Positions 43,340 to 53,350 are shown, numbered from the stretch's first letter. The stretch is DNA of 64,000 nt from Limnephilus marmoratus (GCA_917880885.1 OU862912.1:49897117-49961116), one strand, 5' to 3'. The notes: a model not told the origin generated them from the sequence alone. Numbers and translations: made by a program.

Positions 43340-44160
43340 GTTAACACGAGCGAAGCCAAGCATTCAATACTTAATATCCTGATGAAGTAAGCATTGCTTT
43401 TGAAACATTATGGTTTTTGAAACAATTATAAAAGTGGTTGAAACTAAGAATTTATTATTTTTTAATTAAAATGTTGACACAAAATAAGTTTGCTGTGTTT
43501 GAAGAAGTAAATTATTTTATTCACGGTTGGTTTGATATTGTAACATTCATACTAATAGATTAATCCAATTCAGAAAACGGGCTAAAAAGAACTCACTATT
43601 TCTAGACGTTTTCCAGTAAATTTGTCACTGTCAATATATCTCCGACTATTTTTTGTTATTTCGCTCAAAGCAGGGCGAATTGGCGTGCCGTTTAAGCGAT
43701 CCGAATGGGGGCATCATTTATTAAAGTTCCCCGAATAAAGCTCACTTTCCAGCGTCGTAAAAGCTCCCCAATAATGAGGTCACACGAATCAGAGTTATCG
43801 GGAATGTCTGGAGTAAATCTAAGTAAGTACCCGTATCCAGCACGTTAAGGCGTACCGCTGATAGCTCCGTTGTAAACTCTCACTCTTTCTCATAAAATAC
43901 GCGGGTAACAGACAAAGAAGTTCAGAAGACAGTGACAGGACCACATTCGTCGAGATATTATACCATTTCGAGGTGGATAAAAGATATTATTATTTGCAAT
44001 ATTATAGAGGTCTCACTCTTTTCAGGTGTTTATTTAGGGTCCTAGATTAACAAATTACAAAATAAGCGTTATTTCTTCACAAAATAGTAATAACACCTTT
44101 CATACGCGAAAAGAAGATAGAATTGAAAATTACACCAACAAAAAACTTGTAAAATGAAAA
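43340..44160. other. Intergenic, nothing recognised
   Basis: Mixed composition, unique-looking at 43660-43960. No features. Confidence 0.4.
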
Positions 44161-44163
44161 TAA

Positions 44164-44309
44164 GGGGGCTGAGCTAAATAGGGGGGGGGGGGGTCCAACA
44201 AAGTCTCACGTTACTTGAAAAGAATATACGAAGTGGCCCAAATTTATCTCACCAAGGGGGGGGTCTAGATTGGAAGAAAAACTGCTCACGTAATTAATGT
44301 ATGCCCCCT
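44164..44309 (-). mobile_element. C-tract MITE M1, copy 2
   Basis: TAA at 44161-44163 and 44310-44312. The right terminus ...TTAATGTATGCCCCC is intact; the left terminus has diverged after GGGGGC. Two G-runs (G13 near 44182, G9 near 44258) on the plus strand mean reverse orientation. It is followed at once by an M2 terminus. Confidence 0.75.
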
Positions 44310-44312
44310 AAG

Positions 44313-44365
44313 GGAACGTACCCATAAAACGTGACCTGTTCAGGGGGGGAGGTCTTCAAAATCTT
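44313..44365 (+). mobile_element. C-tract MITE M2, terminal fragment
   Basis: GGGAACGTACCC-ATA-AAACGTGACCTG then a G-run and GGTCTTCAAAATC. It matches the termini at 49400 and 50275. It shares the TAA with the right end of the M1 copy, so one inserted at the other's target site. Confidence 0.6.
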
Positions 44366-44392
44366 TTATTGAAAAAATATATGATCATCAGA

Positions 44393-44480
44393 CAGAAAAT
44401 GACATCTACGTTTTTTACTCCCGATACGCGCAGGAATCGCTGGTTAAAATTCTTCGGTTACGTGCTGTCACACCCCGTGA
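44393..44480. mobile_element. Fragment of the long-TIR MITE family (27.5 kb)
   Basis: TTTTTTACTCC(C/A)GATA-CG, CAGGAATCGCTGGTTAAA matches the right arm of 27461-27837 (TTTTTACTCCAAATAACGTC, AGGAATCACTGGTTAAAG). Old and truncated. Confidence 0.5.
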
Positions 44481-45392
44481 GAAAAAAAGAAAAAAAAGCG
44501 AAACAAGCAAATATGAATTCAAGTTATTTCAAAGTATAAAATTATCAACTACATATCAACGTAATCACAATTTAAACATCTGGTAATGTTATTATGCCGC
44601 GATTTGAACCTGTGAACTTGACTTGGGTCGCAAAGAGGTTGACTATAATATTCTCACGAGCATTCCTCTAAATGCAAATGTCAAAGTGCATCTAAAAATT
44701 GCGCATGCACCGCGGACAGATAATGGCAGCATCGACAGTACAGAACGATGCTTCTTGCGTACAGGGCCAGCCAGTGGCCAGTACTGTGGTGTAGGAATTA
44801 GATAATTTATGTGACGCCATTTTTGTGAAAAAACACATCTACTTTTACTTACCAGGCATGTACATATACTTGACCAGAAATTAAATTTTTTATTTTATTT
44901 ACAGTTCATTTATTATAAGAGTCAATGTAAAAAAAACTAGCAAATACCATCAGGTTTGGTGTCAGCACTCCATTTTGCATTGCTAGCCTCGGTAACTTAT
45001 GGGTAGCGAGCGACATAGTTTTATTTGTGCAGAGTGATTACAACGATAAATCAAAAGTTAAAATGTCAGAGTTTTCCATTAACACTATTTATTATTGGAA
45101 GGAAATTGATGCATTACAATTTAATGTCAATATTTCCTATCAAATCGAGTGCGTGACATTTTCGTTTATGATGTATCATTATTTAATACTTAGGTTATCA
45201 CTATTGAACTGTGACAACGAAGAGAACAAAACAACTGCTTTTAATGATGTATAAGAAACCTTTTAAATATTAGGAATTGTTGATTCCGTTTCACACGTAT
45301 GTTGATCTCATATAATATTTTTATACCTTCTGCAAGATTTATTTAAAAAAAAAAAACTTTATAATTATTGTTCCCTTTCTGTAGGGGGCATA

Positions 45393-45545
45393 CATTAATT
45401 ACGTGAGCAGTTTTTCTTCCAATCTAGACCCCCCCCCCCCCTTGGTGAGATAAATTTGGGCCACTTCGTATATTCTTTTCAAGTAGACGTGAGATTTTGC
45501 TGGAACCCCCCCCCCCCTTTTTGAGCTCACGTAATTAATGTATGC
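45393..45545 (+). mobile_element. C-tract MITE M1, copy 3 (clearest)
   Basis: Both termini GGGGGCATACATTAATTACG are intact and flanked by GTA on each side (45390-45392 and about 45546-45549). C14 after TCTAGA and C9-10 after GCTGGAA. It inserted next to, or in, the 3' end of a LINE C copy. Confidence 0.8.
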
Positions 45546-45550
45546 CCCCG

Positions 45551-45710
45551 TACAGTGACAGGGGAACTATGTCGCCACCCGGTTGGGCAGCGTTATAAGG
45601 CGGGTTAAAGGTAGGGGCTGTAGGAAGGGATTTATTAATGCTGGTCTTAAAGAGGTCCTGATTATATGAAGGAGGAAAACAGATGTCGGTAGTTCGTTCC
45701 ACAACCGAGC
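45551..45710 (-). pseudogene. LINE 'C'-like ORF2 C-terminus, split by a hAT element
   Basis: The minus strand reads RLWNELPTSVF, then in a second frame CFPPSYNQDLFKTSINKSL, to a stop. One frameshift. The N-terminal continuation (SFLCKSARL, minus strand of about 45991-46018) lies beyond the hAT insertion at 45711-45983. Removing the insert restores the conserved block in frame. Confidence 0.75.
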
Positions 45711-45983
45711 CAAAGGCGGATCCAGCTTTGTCGCCAGGGTCGCCTTGGTCACATAGATCCAGGGGGGGGGGGGTCACATAGCTCCACGGGGGGGTCACAT
45801 GGCTCCAGGGGGGGTGGGGTCACATAGTCGTGGTCAAGTCACAAGAAGTAAAAAGTAGGTAGGTAATTTTGATAATAATAGATACAAAAAATATATAAAA
45901 ATATTATGTTTAACAATTTTAATAAGCGGTCCACCTAGGTTCTGGACTCAGCCCATGACCCTCCCCCCCTGGATCCGCCCTTG
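45711..45983. mobile_element. hAT-type MITE (273 bp) inside the LINE coding sequence
   Basis: Termini CAAAGGCGGATCCAG and CTGGATCCGCCCTTG are inverted; the flanks AACCGAGC (45703-45710) and AAACGAGC (45984-45991) are an 8-bp TSD with one change. Just inside the left end, GTCACAT(A/G)G-TCCA plus a G-run repeats three or four times (about 45758-45830). Confidence 0.8.
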
Positions 45984-46142
45984 AAACGAGCTGACTTGCA
46001 CAAAAACGAGTCGAAAAATATAACGCCTATCTATCAAGCACATAAATCAAAATAATAAACAAAGTAAAGAAACAGTTAAAAAAACCAAAAATGTTCATTT
46101 TGGTTGGTGCCTATATATATATAGATAAAATTACATTCAAGT

Positions 46143-46522
46143 CTAACTTAACAAGCGGATTGCAATCTTTAGAGCACAGACGCAGGTAGGTATGCTGTCT
46201 TTGTTCTACCGGTGTAGCAATGGAAGATGCTCCAAGGAACTAGCGTCATTGATTCCTTCGGCCCCGGTGCATAGTCGGGAAACGCATCATACACGCGCCC
46301 AACATATGTATACGGTTAACTTTTGTGATACGACAACGGCTCGCTTCTACGACTGGTTTTTGAGTTCAACAGTTCGGTTGTGGAATGATTATTCTCTTCA
46401 AGACACATGTTAACTTTTTCCTCTTCTCAAAAAGACCCTCCACACAACATCTCCAAAGATGACACGGGCCCTGAGGGAAATTATTTTCCTTGTGGCCTCT
46501 TTTGTGGAGTTAATGTAAAAAG
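46143..46522 (+). mobile_element. LINE 'C' 3' end, copy 4
   Basis: GATTGCAATCTTTAGAGCAC through GGAGTTAATGTAAAAAG. The coding remnant at 46192-46413 has ASLIPSAPVHSRET and FLSSTVRLWND, then a frameshift. The tail region has CCCTGAGGGAAATTATTTTCC. Confidence 0.75.
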
Positions 46523-46985
46523 GCGTCTTTTATATCCAGAAGTGGTAGGTTTCTACCAAAATATTCATAAATTTACAAGATAAAATAAGGAAAAATGCAC
46601 CATTTAAAAATTACCTAACTAGGTAAAAACCGTTCAGAGATCGCCGCAATGCAGCTGTTACGCGATGCAACCAAAGTAAAAATGACGGCGATGCACTTTT
46701 GCTTCGCGAACACTGTGGGTATATGCTTGATTATCACATTTCAAGATGAGGCTTGCAAAAATTGACAGGTTTTTCGATATTTAATAAAAATTGCTTAAAA
46801 TTCGATTTAAAAAATACGGCTCGTGTAAAAGGCGACGCGTGTCGAAGAAATCTCGAAAGACATTGAAGAAGATGGGTACTAGTGTCTGTTTCGGGGCCCA
46901 CGGGACTGTCGTATCCACATTGAGGAATCTCAGGAACTGAAAAGAAAAATGTGGGAAGGAGGGAATAGGTAAACAGTAAAAGCAT
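46523..46985. other. Intergenic, nothing recognised
   Basis: No repeat or coding recognised; minus frames at 46734-46999 lack motifs. Confidence 0.4.
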
Positions 46986-47814
46986 TTAAGGCGTCGCATC
47001 CGCGCTCAAAAAGAAGAAAATGGAGAGATATGTAATTACGAATGTTAGAGGAGCGCGCTAATATTTAAAGCGATAAAATCGATCGAAAATTGTGAAAATC
47101 TATATAAATAAAAATGAATCGCCGAAATGTATGTACGCGCATATCCGAACGACTGCACCAAATTGGATAATGGTTTGTATAAAACTACTGGTGAGCTCTG
47201 GCATTATGAAATTTGAATTTAAAAAATTGCAATAGATGGCACGCGTGTTGTTTGAAAACTGATTGTACCGCGACCTCAGAGACCTCACTTGTTACTCTGA
47301 GACCGGGACTGGATGTACGGAATACGGGTGTGGGGAGGGGAAGCGGAAATCGGGTAGGGGGTTCGCGGGACCGGTGAAGGGGAGGAGTTGAGTGGGGAGA
47401 GGTAAGGTGGAGGAATAGGAGTGGGAACGCGAGAGGGGAAGGGGTAGGAGAGAGGAAGGGGAGGCGGGAGGGGAACGGGACGAATAGGAAAAGACACGCA
47501 GGGAGATTTTTTTATTAAATAGCATAGCAACGCATGCCGGGAACCAGCTAGTGTTTAATAAAACACGACTCGTTTAAAATAGAGCAAAAATCTCGTAGAA
47601 GGCATCTTAAGTACCTACCTATCATTTAAAGAAACATTGTAATTTTTTTCACAACTATAACTGGTAAAATAACTGAAACAAACGTGTTTATAATAATTTT
47701 CGGAGCATACTTTGCGATTTTTTTAACATATATTTTTTTTAAGGGCTTAAAAACTTTAAATGTTTAAGGGAGTTATGTAAGAAATCGGTAGAAATTCGGG
47801 TAGCGGCGGCTTAA
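46986..47814 (+). mobile_element. TTAA-flanked MITE, family 2, copy 2, split by a Helitron
   Basis: TTAA at 46986-46989 and 47811-47814. The termini GGCGTCGC... and ...GCGGCGGC are imperfect inverted repeats. The outer parts 46990-47098 and 47552-47810 are similar to the reverse of 5541-5979. Without the Helitron the element is about 370 bp. Confidence 0.7.
47099..47551 (+). mobile_element. Non-autonomous Helitron (453 bp)
   Basis: It starts TCTATATAAATAAAAATG after A and ends GGGAACCAGCTAG before T. The same ends and the same G-rich core as 6248-7020 (GGGACGAATNGGAAA-GGACAC, TTTATTAAAT). The minus-strand proline-rich frames here are artefacts of the purine bias. Confidence 0.8.
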
Positions 47815-47884
47815 GGCCAATAATTTTCGATTCTGGTCTATACCTGAAACCAAAATCAATATAACTTACTATCACGCCGTTCCC

Positions 47885-47995
47885 TCACAGTGGTAGGCAG
47901 AGAGGATGGTCCGCCAAACAACTCCGTCCTGTCGCACGCTCCTTGCCTCATTCACATTCATGAATCGTCTCCTACATACTCTTCTATTATTCTGA
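47885..47995 (-). repeat. Dispersed repeat 'F', copy 1
   Basis: Its reverse complement matches 57795-57890: GAGTATG(T/C)G/AGGAGACGAT, ATGAATGT-AA/GTGAG, GGAGTTGTTTGGCGG(A/T)CC. No coding. Class unknown. Confidence 0.5.
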
Positions 47996-48767
47996 CCCTT
48001 GGCGATATTTTTAACGAAAAATATGCAAAAAAAAAATAATCACGTTTTCATAGGTTTCGTAAATAATATTATGCAAATAAATTAAACTACATAATCTTAA
48101 ATATCATTATAATAACTAACTAAATTGAATTCAATAGGTTCAGTGGGGGTAGGTTCGGATGGTGAGGACATTTATTTCAAATGCCACGTTGGCGCCACTC
48201 GGAATCAAAACGTAATTCACCAAAAATACAGACATTTTAGGCGGAAGGTACGAGTATTTCATAAGGGCGCCGATCAGGCAGCGAAGGGTGGTAAAGGGCG
48301 ACGCAAGGGACGCAGGCGCGCGGGGGAGGGGGGGGGGGGGGGGTTAGGGGATGTAAAGGTTATTGCATTTCACCCCAAAGCAGGAAACTTAACTTGCAGT
48401 TCCGGGATGATGAGGCGTCCCCAAATCGGAGACGAAAATAAAACATCCATTAGGTTATTTTTAAACAGAACTTCAGCAAAAAAAAAGCGTATTGTAACAC
48501 AGAGGGGATGAAGGCAATGTTTTGGAATGTTTTGATGGGTAGTTAAATATACCTTGTGTTAGTAGGGATAAGCAAAAGTATCAAGAAAGCTATACATATT
48601 TAAATAATTGGCTATTTAGAGATTTTATTTGTAGATATTATATAATTTTTTGACAATAGTTAGTTAGGAAAATATCATTGACCAATAAAATAACGACATA
48701 CCAAAAAATATAAAATATAAAACAGATTTGATAAAGTACCTACTAAAAATATTATTATAAAATATTA
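47996..48767. other. Intergenic with a G16 run
   Basis: A 128-codon frame (48125-48511) spans a G-run and basic low-complexity sequence. With no motif, no start context and an indel-prone run inside it, I do not call it a gene. Confidence 0.45.
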
Positions 48768-49180
48768 CTTTTTTTTTTACATGAATACCGCACAAGAGTC
48801 CCAACTGCTCCCGTCTGGAGCCAGTGGGACTATGGCATCCCCTAATTGGGGTATGTTGTGAGGCTGAAGGCAGTGGGGAGGGGAAGGAGATAGGGAAGAG
48901 GAGGGTGGGGAAGTACCTGGCTATTCAGATCTGGTCACCAAACACGGCAGAAGCCATTTCAAGCAACGTTTCAATTCTGAATGGTGGTCTTACACCAGGG
49001 CGATACTGAGAGTATCTTCCACTCTGGAACGTGCCGCAAATATAATATATATTATTTTAAATGAATAAATTGTGAAATACACAAATTAATCAGATAAAAT
49101 TTATTTGCCACGCCGGGATTCGATCCCGCGACCTTCGGAATGGGAGTCAAGCGCTTAACCGCCGCACTACGCCGGCCGTC
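48768..49180 (-). mobile_element. tRNA-headed SINE 'A', copy 4
   Basis: On the minus strand: the head at 49180-49108 (GGCGTAGTGCGGCGGTTAAG A-box region; GCGGGATCGAATCCC B box), the conserved body, and the tail GCGGTATTCATGTAAAAAA (48797-48771). The B-box stem is well paired. Complete from head to tail, about 410 bp. Confidence 0.8.
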
Positions 49181-49399
49181 GGAAACTTAGGTTTACATTT
49201 AAACATTTGTCTAAAATATGTAAAGTTTTGTCACTCGTTTAGGTCTGTAAGTCACTAGTTATTAATCTTAGATGTAAGCCACTAATAATAAATCGAAGTT
49301 AGAAGTCTAAGTGATAGGGTATAGATTAAATGTATAAATTAAGTTGTAAAACGCCCTTGAGGTGATTTTCTCACGAAAACGGCGCATTAAACGTAAGTA

Positions 49400-50275
49400 A
49401 GGGAACGTACCCATACTACGTGACACACTTTTTGCAATTTTTACCCCCCCCCCCCCGGTGACCACGTGTAGTATATTCCAAGACCCCCCCCCCCCTACAG
49501 TTTTCACGTAGTATTTCATAAATATGGTTTCGAATAATTTTTTGCTAACAAAAAATAAAAAATGCATTATTTGGCTTATATCTGTCTTTATTAATACGGC
49601 GCTTGCTGCGTGACAGCAAGAGTGCATGCATTACAAGTGGAAAAAATATTACCAAGATAAAACTTATGTCACAATATATTGAAACCGGAACGTAATTTAT
49701 GGAAACGAAAGTCTTGTTATTTTTATAAACATTTTTCATCTCAATCATCTTCAACAAACACGTTCCCTGAACTTTTTCACTTATTTGAATGTACAAGGGT
49801 GGGTTTTTAAGTTTGCGGATTGTGTAAGGAGTGGAAATAAAAACCAAAATTATTTTTCCTTTTCAACATATTCACCTACTACCCTAATACATTTTTCCGA
49901 TCTTTAAATTAACTTAAAGAAACTTTATAACAGGGCGGAACTCAATTTTCTCCACATTTCACAATTTCTTCCCGATTGAAGTGTTTGGTCGACGATAGCT
50001 CAAAGACTAATGACCTAATTACGATAAAACCCGGTGTTTATCCTAAAAATGAGTTGTTTAATTAGTACCTAATTAAGCGGTACCCCCATTAATCACTTAC
50101 CTTCCCATTCCGCGAACTTAAAAACCTCCCATCGTAGCTCGAAAAAAAACGCGAGATGTCTAGATTGACTACGTGATAAAAACCTAAGTCCCCCCCCCCC
50201 CCCCCCGTTGTGACCAAGCGTGGTATTTTGATGACCCCCCCCCCCCTAAACAGGTCACGTAGTTTGGGTACGTTC
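49400..50275 (+). mobile_element. Pair of M2 C-tract MITE units bracketing 650 bp
   Basis: GGGAACGTACCCATACTACG at 49400 and the inverse (...TAGTTTGGGTACGTTCCC) ending at about 50275 are flanked by TAA. Each end carries a near-complete M2 unit (49400-49515 and about 50165-50275): TACGTGA, C-run, GTGACCA...TGGTAT-type spacer, second C-run, CACGTAGT. The inner termini of both units are missing. Confidence 0.6.
49794..50134. mobile_element. Mariner-like MITE inside the M2 pair (341 bp)
   Basis: CAAGGGTGGGTTTTTAAGTT (49794-) and AACTTAAAAACCTCCCATCG (-50134) are inverted with few mismatches and flanked by TA. TA and the GGGTGGNTTTTTAAGTTNGCGG wording fit a mariner-like element. No transposase is recognised in the 100-codon minus frame that overlaps its left part. 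Confidence 0.65.
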
Positions 50276-51520
50276 CCTAATTACGTTCAATTCAAACCAT
50301 TGAAAGCAAAAAGGGAAGGAAATATATTGAAAAAAGCAATATTTCTATAACAAATAATAATATAAATTTACAATGCGAAGAAGTTCAAAGATTTAGCCAA
50401 TAAAGAGACAAATAATACAAAAAGAGAAAAAAAATACATATTATTGGATAGTTTTTGAAGTTCGGTTAATTATCAAACAGTCATTTTTTGCGAAATCAGA
50501 GGACGATTTAGAAAATAGTTACAAACTATATCTATTTAAACCTTTAGGCAAAAACTTTCTATTAAAATAGATTAAACGAGGCATTATGAAATAAACTGGT
50601 GTGTATTCACATTATTTACATTGCTCGAGGGTTGTAAACAGTTTCAGATGTGGAGTAAACTTCCAATAAAGAAAAAATAACACAAAGAATATAAGTCTAT
50701 TAAAGATGAGAAGTCGGTATGTGAAATGAAAACATTAATTTGATATTCAAATCGATTCTGATAAAGCCGATGAATAAAGTAAACAAGTGTTGAGTTAAAC
50801 CAATCGATAATCACGAAAGTTTCACTGCTTCAGATGGAAAATATTCTCTGTATTGCTTCGGTAAGATATTACCATTCAAAATCGCATCGTGCAATGAAAT
50901 GCAGCATTTTTAACAAACAGGTTTGAATAATCAGTTACATAATGAGGTATTTCCACGTTTTTTATTGCTTAAAAAAATGAAGCAAAAAATTACGATGATT
51001 ACTGCATTTTTATATTATTTTTATGTTGACGAATAAATTTTCTACAGCGAGTCAAAATTTCCCATTTTTGAATTACCGCCAAAACGATAATTTGGGGCGG
51101 GGCCATCGAGTGACGTCATGAGCGTGGACGCTCACTGACAGTGTTAATTTATGCTGGCCCAGCTGAGCGACGCTTGTGACGTCACCTTCCGATTTCAAAC
51201 CATGGGTCGTTTTGATTTTGTCAGTTTTAGACCGTTTTTAAATCAATAATATTGAATGAAAACATATAAAATCAAAAAAATGATCTTTAAATATTCCGAA
51301 CATTTTCAACAGAATCCCCTCGTTTGTGGAAATACCCCACTGACCATTTATATCCATAATATTGAACCCAACGTCATCTTACACTTTTTATGTTTCAGTT
51401 TTCGACAAGTTAATCTTTCAAATCGGAAAATAAATTATACACGTCAAGTAACCAATAATACTTACGATTACTTCATTAATTAAAAACTACTTTTTTGCAC
51501 CATTTTTGAATTAAATAGGT
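50276..51520. other. Intergenic; contains two CRE palindromes
   Basis: TGACGTCA at 51111-51118 and 51177-51184, with the palindrome GAGCG...CGCTC (51120-51133) between. Otherwise AT-rich and without recognised features. Confidence 0.4.
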
Positions 51521-51524
51521 AATA

Positions 51525-51562
51525 ATAATAATCGTTTTAATTTCCAGAATGCATGCAGGGAT
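51525..51562 (-). mobile_element. LINE 3' tail with (TAA)n, cut by the gap
   Basis: TAATAATAATAAT then CCAGAATGCATGCAGGGAT matches 55845-55885 (TAATAATAATAATAG, CCAGAATGTATGCAGGGATA) and the start of 62543-62570. It is the minus-strand 3' tail of a LINE family; the rest falls into the N run. Confidence 0.5.
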
Positions 51563-52062
51563 NNNNNNNNNNNNNNNNNNNNNNNNNNNNNNNNNNNNNN
51601 NNNNNNNNNNNNNNNNNNNNNNNNNNNNNNNNNNNNNNNNNNNNNNNNNNNNNNNNNNNNNNNNNNNNNNNNNNNNNNNNNNNNNNNNNNNNNNNNNNNN
51701 NNNNNNNNNNNNNNNNNNNNNNNNNNNNNNNNNNNNNNNNNNNNNNNNNNNNNNNNNNNNNNNNNNNNNNNNNNNNNNNNNNNNNNNNNNNNNNNNNNNN
51801 NNNNNNNNNNNNNNNNNNNNNNNNNNNNNNNNNNNNNNNNNNNNNNNNNNNNNNNNNNNNNNNNNNNNNNNNNNNNNNNNNNNNNNNNNNNNNNNNNNNN
51901 NNNNNNNNNNNNNNNNNNNNNNNNNNNNNNNNNNNNNNNNNNNNNNNNNNNNNNNNNNNNNNNNNNNNNNNNNNNNNNNNNNNNNNNNNNNNNNNNNNNN
52001 NNNNNNNNNNNNNNNNNNNNNNNNNNNNNNNNNNNNNNNNNNNNNNNNNNNNNNNNNNNNNN
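51563..52062. other. Assembly gap, 500 N
   Basis: Exactly 500 undetermined bases, the conventional filler for a gap of unknown size. A LINE tail lies on the left and a Penelope endonuclease fragment on the right, so it is probably a collapsed repeat. Confidence 0.98.
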
Positions 52063-52205
52063 CCGGCGTTTTTGTCAAATTTATGGTCTTTTTCGATCAA
52101 GTGGTTTGCAAATTCTGAAAATCCAGAGCTGTGTAAACATCTAAGATGTTCTTTGACACGGGTGTTTGTGTTACGCGCTGTTTTACCAATATAAAAAAAT
52201 AAAAG
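52063..52205 (-). pseudogene. Penelope-like element GIY-YIG endonuclease fragment
   Basis: The minus strand reads FYIGKTARNTNTRVKEHLRC, then SSGFSEFANHLIEKDHKFD, in one frame up to the gap. YIGKT-x-R-x-x-x-x-R-x-x-EH plus S-x-x-x-x-H is the second half of the GIY-YIG domain of Penelope-like retroelements. The GIY part and the RT are missing: the match ends at 52205, and the C-terminal side runs into the N run. No stop within about 45 codons. Confidence 0.75.
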
Positions 52206-52284
52206 TGGTGTTTACAAAGTAATTGTTTTATTTTAAATTAATAATGTCACATCACAAAGTATCCGCTTCATATGAACAAATATT

Positions 52285-52650
52285 ATTTATTTATTTATCT
52301 ATTAACGCCTTGAAGGCTTTTACGTGTGTACATTAGGGGGCATACATTAATTACGTGAGGTCAAAAGGGGGGAGGGGGTCCAGTAAAATCTCACGTCTAC
52401 TTGAAAAGAATTACGAAGTGGCCAAGATTTATCTCACCAAAGGGGGGGGGTCTAGATTGGTAGAAAAACTTCTCACGTAATTAATGTATGCCCCCTTATT
52501 ACAGGTATATTGCTCAGGAGCATAATAAGTGTATAACTGAGCCCTTGCCAGAAATAATTTTGTATCCAACAAAACTATCAATGTTGAGTCATTGATGGAA
52601 TAATGCTGGGCATATTAATACGCATCTTTTAACGTAGGAATTATGATAAT
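52285..52650 (-). mobile_element. LINE 3' end (minus) interrupted by a C-tract MITE
   Basis: TTTATTTATTTATC-TATTAACGCCTTGAAGGC-TTTTACG matches the tail at 1972-2025. It continues beyond the MITE at 52498 (CAGGTATATTGCTCAGGAG...). No frame survives. Confidence 0.5.
52335..52494 (-). mobile_element. C-tract MITE M1, copy 4
   Basis: GGGGGCATACATTAATTACG at the left and the inverse at the right are flanked by TTA (52332-52334 and about 52495-52498). G-runs on the plus strand, so reverse orientation relative to copies 1 and 3. Confidence 0.8.
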
Positions 52651-52739
52651 GAAAAATTTTTTAGACCCGTGGCAGTCTTTTAAAGTTTCTTTTGTGGAAG
52701 AATGTTGTATAACGACATTTATCAAAATCACGGTGCACG

Positions 52740-53350
52740 GTTTAATTTATGGGAATAAATGGAGAAAACGAACGTCTTATAGAAGGAAGGGGAAAGGGGA
52801 AGGATGGAGGAGGGTGTGGGGAGGAGTAGGGGATGGGGAAGGGGGTTGATGGGGGGAGTGGTGTGGGGAGAGGGAAGGTGGAGGTGGCGGAGTGGGGTGG
52901 GAGAGGTCGGAGGGAAGTAAGGGGTAGGGATGAGGGGAGGGGTGGGTGGAGGTATAGGGGGAGTGGGTTGATGGGAGTGGAGAGAGTGGTAGGGAAGGAA
53001 GTGGAAGGGGGAGGGGTGGAGGAAGGTGGGAGGAGGTGGAGTGGGAGGGGTATGGGGTGGGGGAGGGGTCGATGGAGAAGGAGGGGGAGGGAGAGGGGGT
53101 TGAGGGGGAGGGAGAGGGGGTTGATGGATGAGTGGAGTGGGGAGAGGGAAGGTGGAGGGGGAGGAGTGTGGGGAGGGGCGGGGAGAGGGGGGGAGTGGAA
53201 GGGAGGTTGATGGGGGATTGGAGTTGGTGGGTGGGGTGGGTGGAGGAGAAGGGGGGTTGATGAGGGTAGTGGAGTGGGGAGAGGGAAGGTGGAGGAGGCG
53301 GAGTGGGAAACCCCTAATACCATGCGAGTGAAGCCGCGGGAAAAAGCTAG
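52740..53350 (+). mobile_element. Helitron remnant with a 550-bp purine tract
   Basis: About 52783-53310 is almost purely G and A on the plus strand, built from degenerate words such as GTGGAGTGGGGAGAGGGAAG (four occurrences) and GGGGGTTGATGGG. It ends GAAGCCGCGGGAAAAAGCTAG before T, the usual insect Helitron end. The related cores at 6.7-6.95 and 47.3-47.5 kb are shorter. The 207-codon minus frame (proline/serine/leucine) and the plus frames are artefacts of the bias. Confidence 0.65.

Noticed and set aside
48125..48511. 128-codon basic, glycine-rich frame
   Set aside because: It depends on the length of a G16 run and shows no recognisable domain.
51476..52194. Four open frames of about 190-210 codons across the gap
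   Set aside because: They consist of undetermined bases (N). Only the minus-strand end at 52063-52205 is real, as a Penelope fragment.
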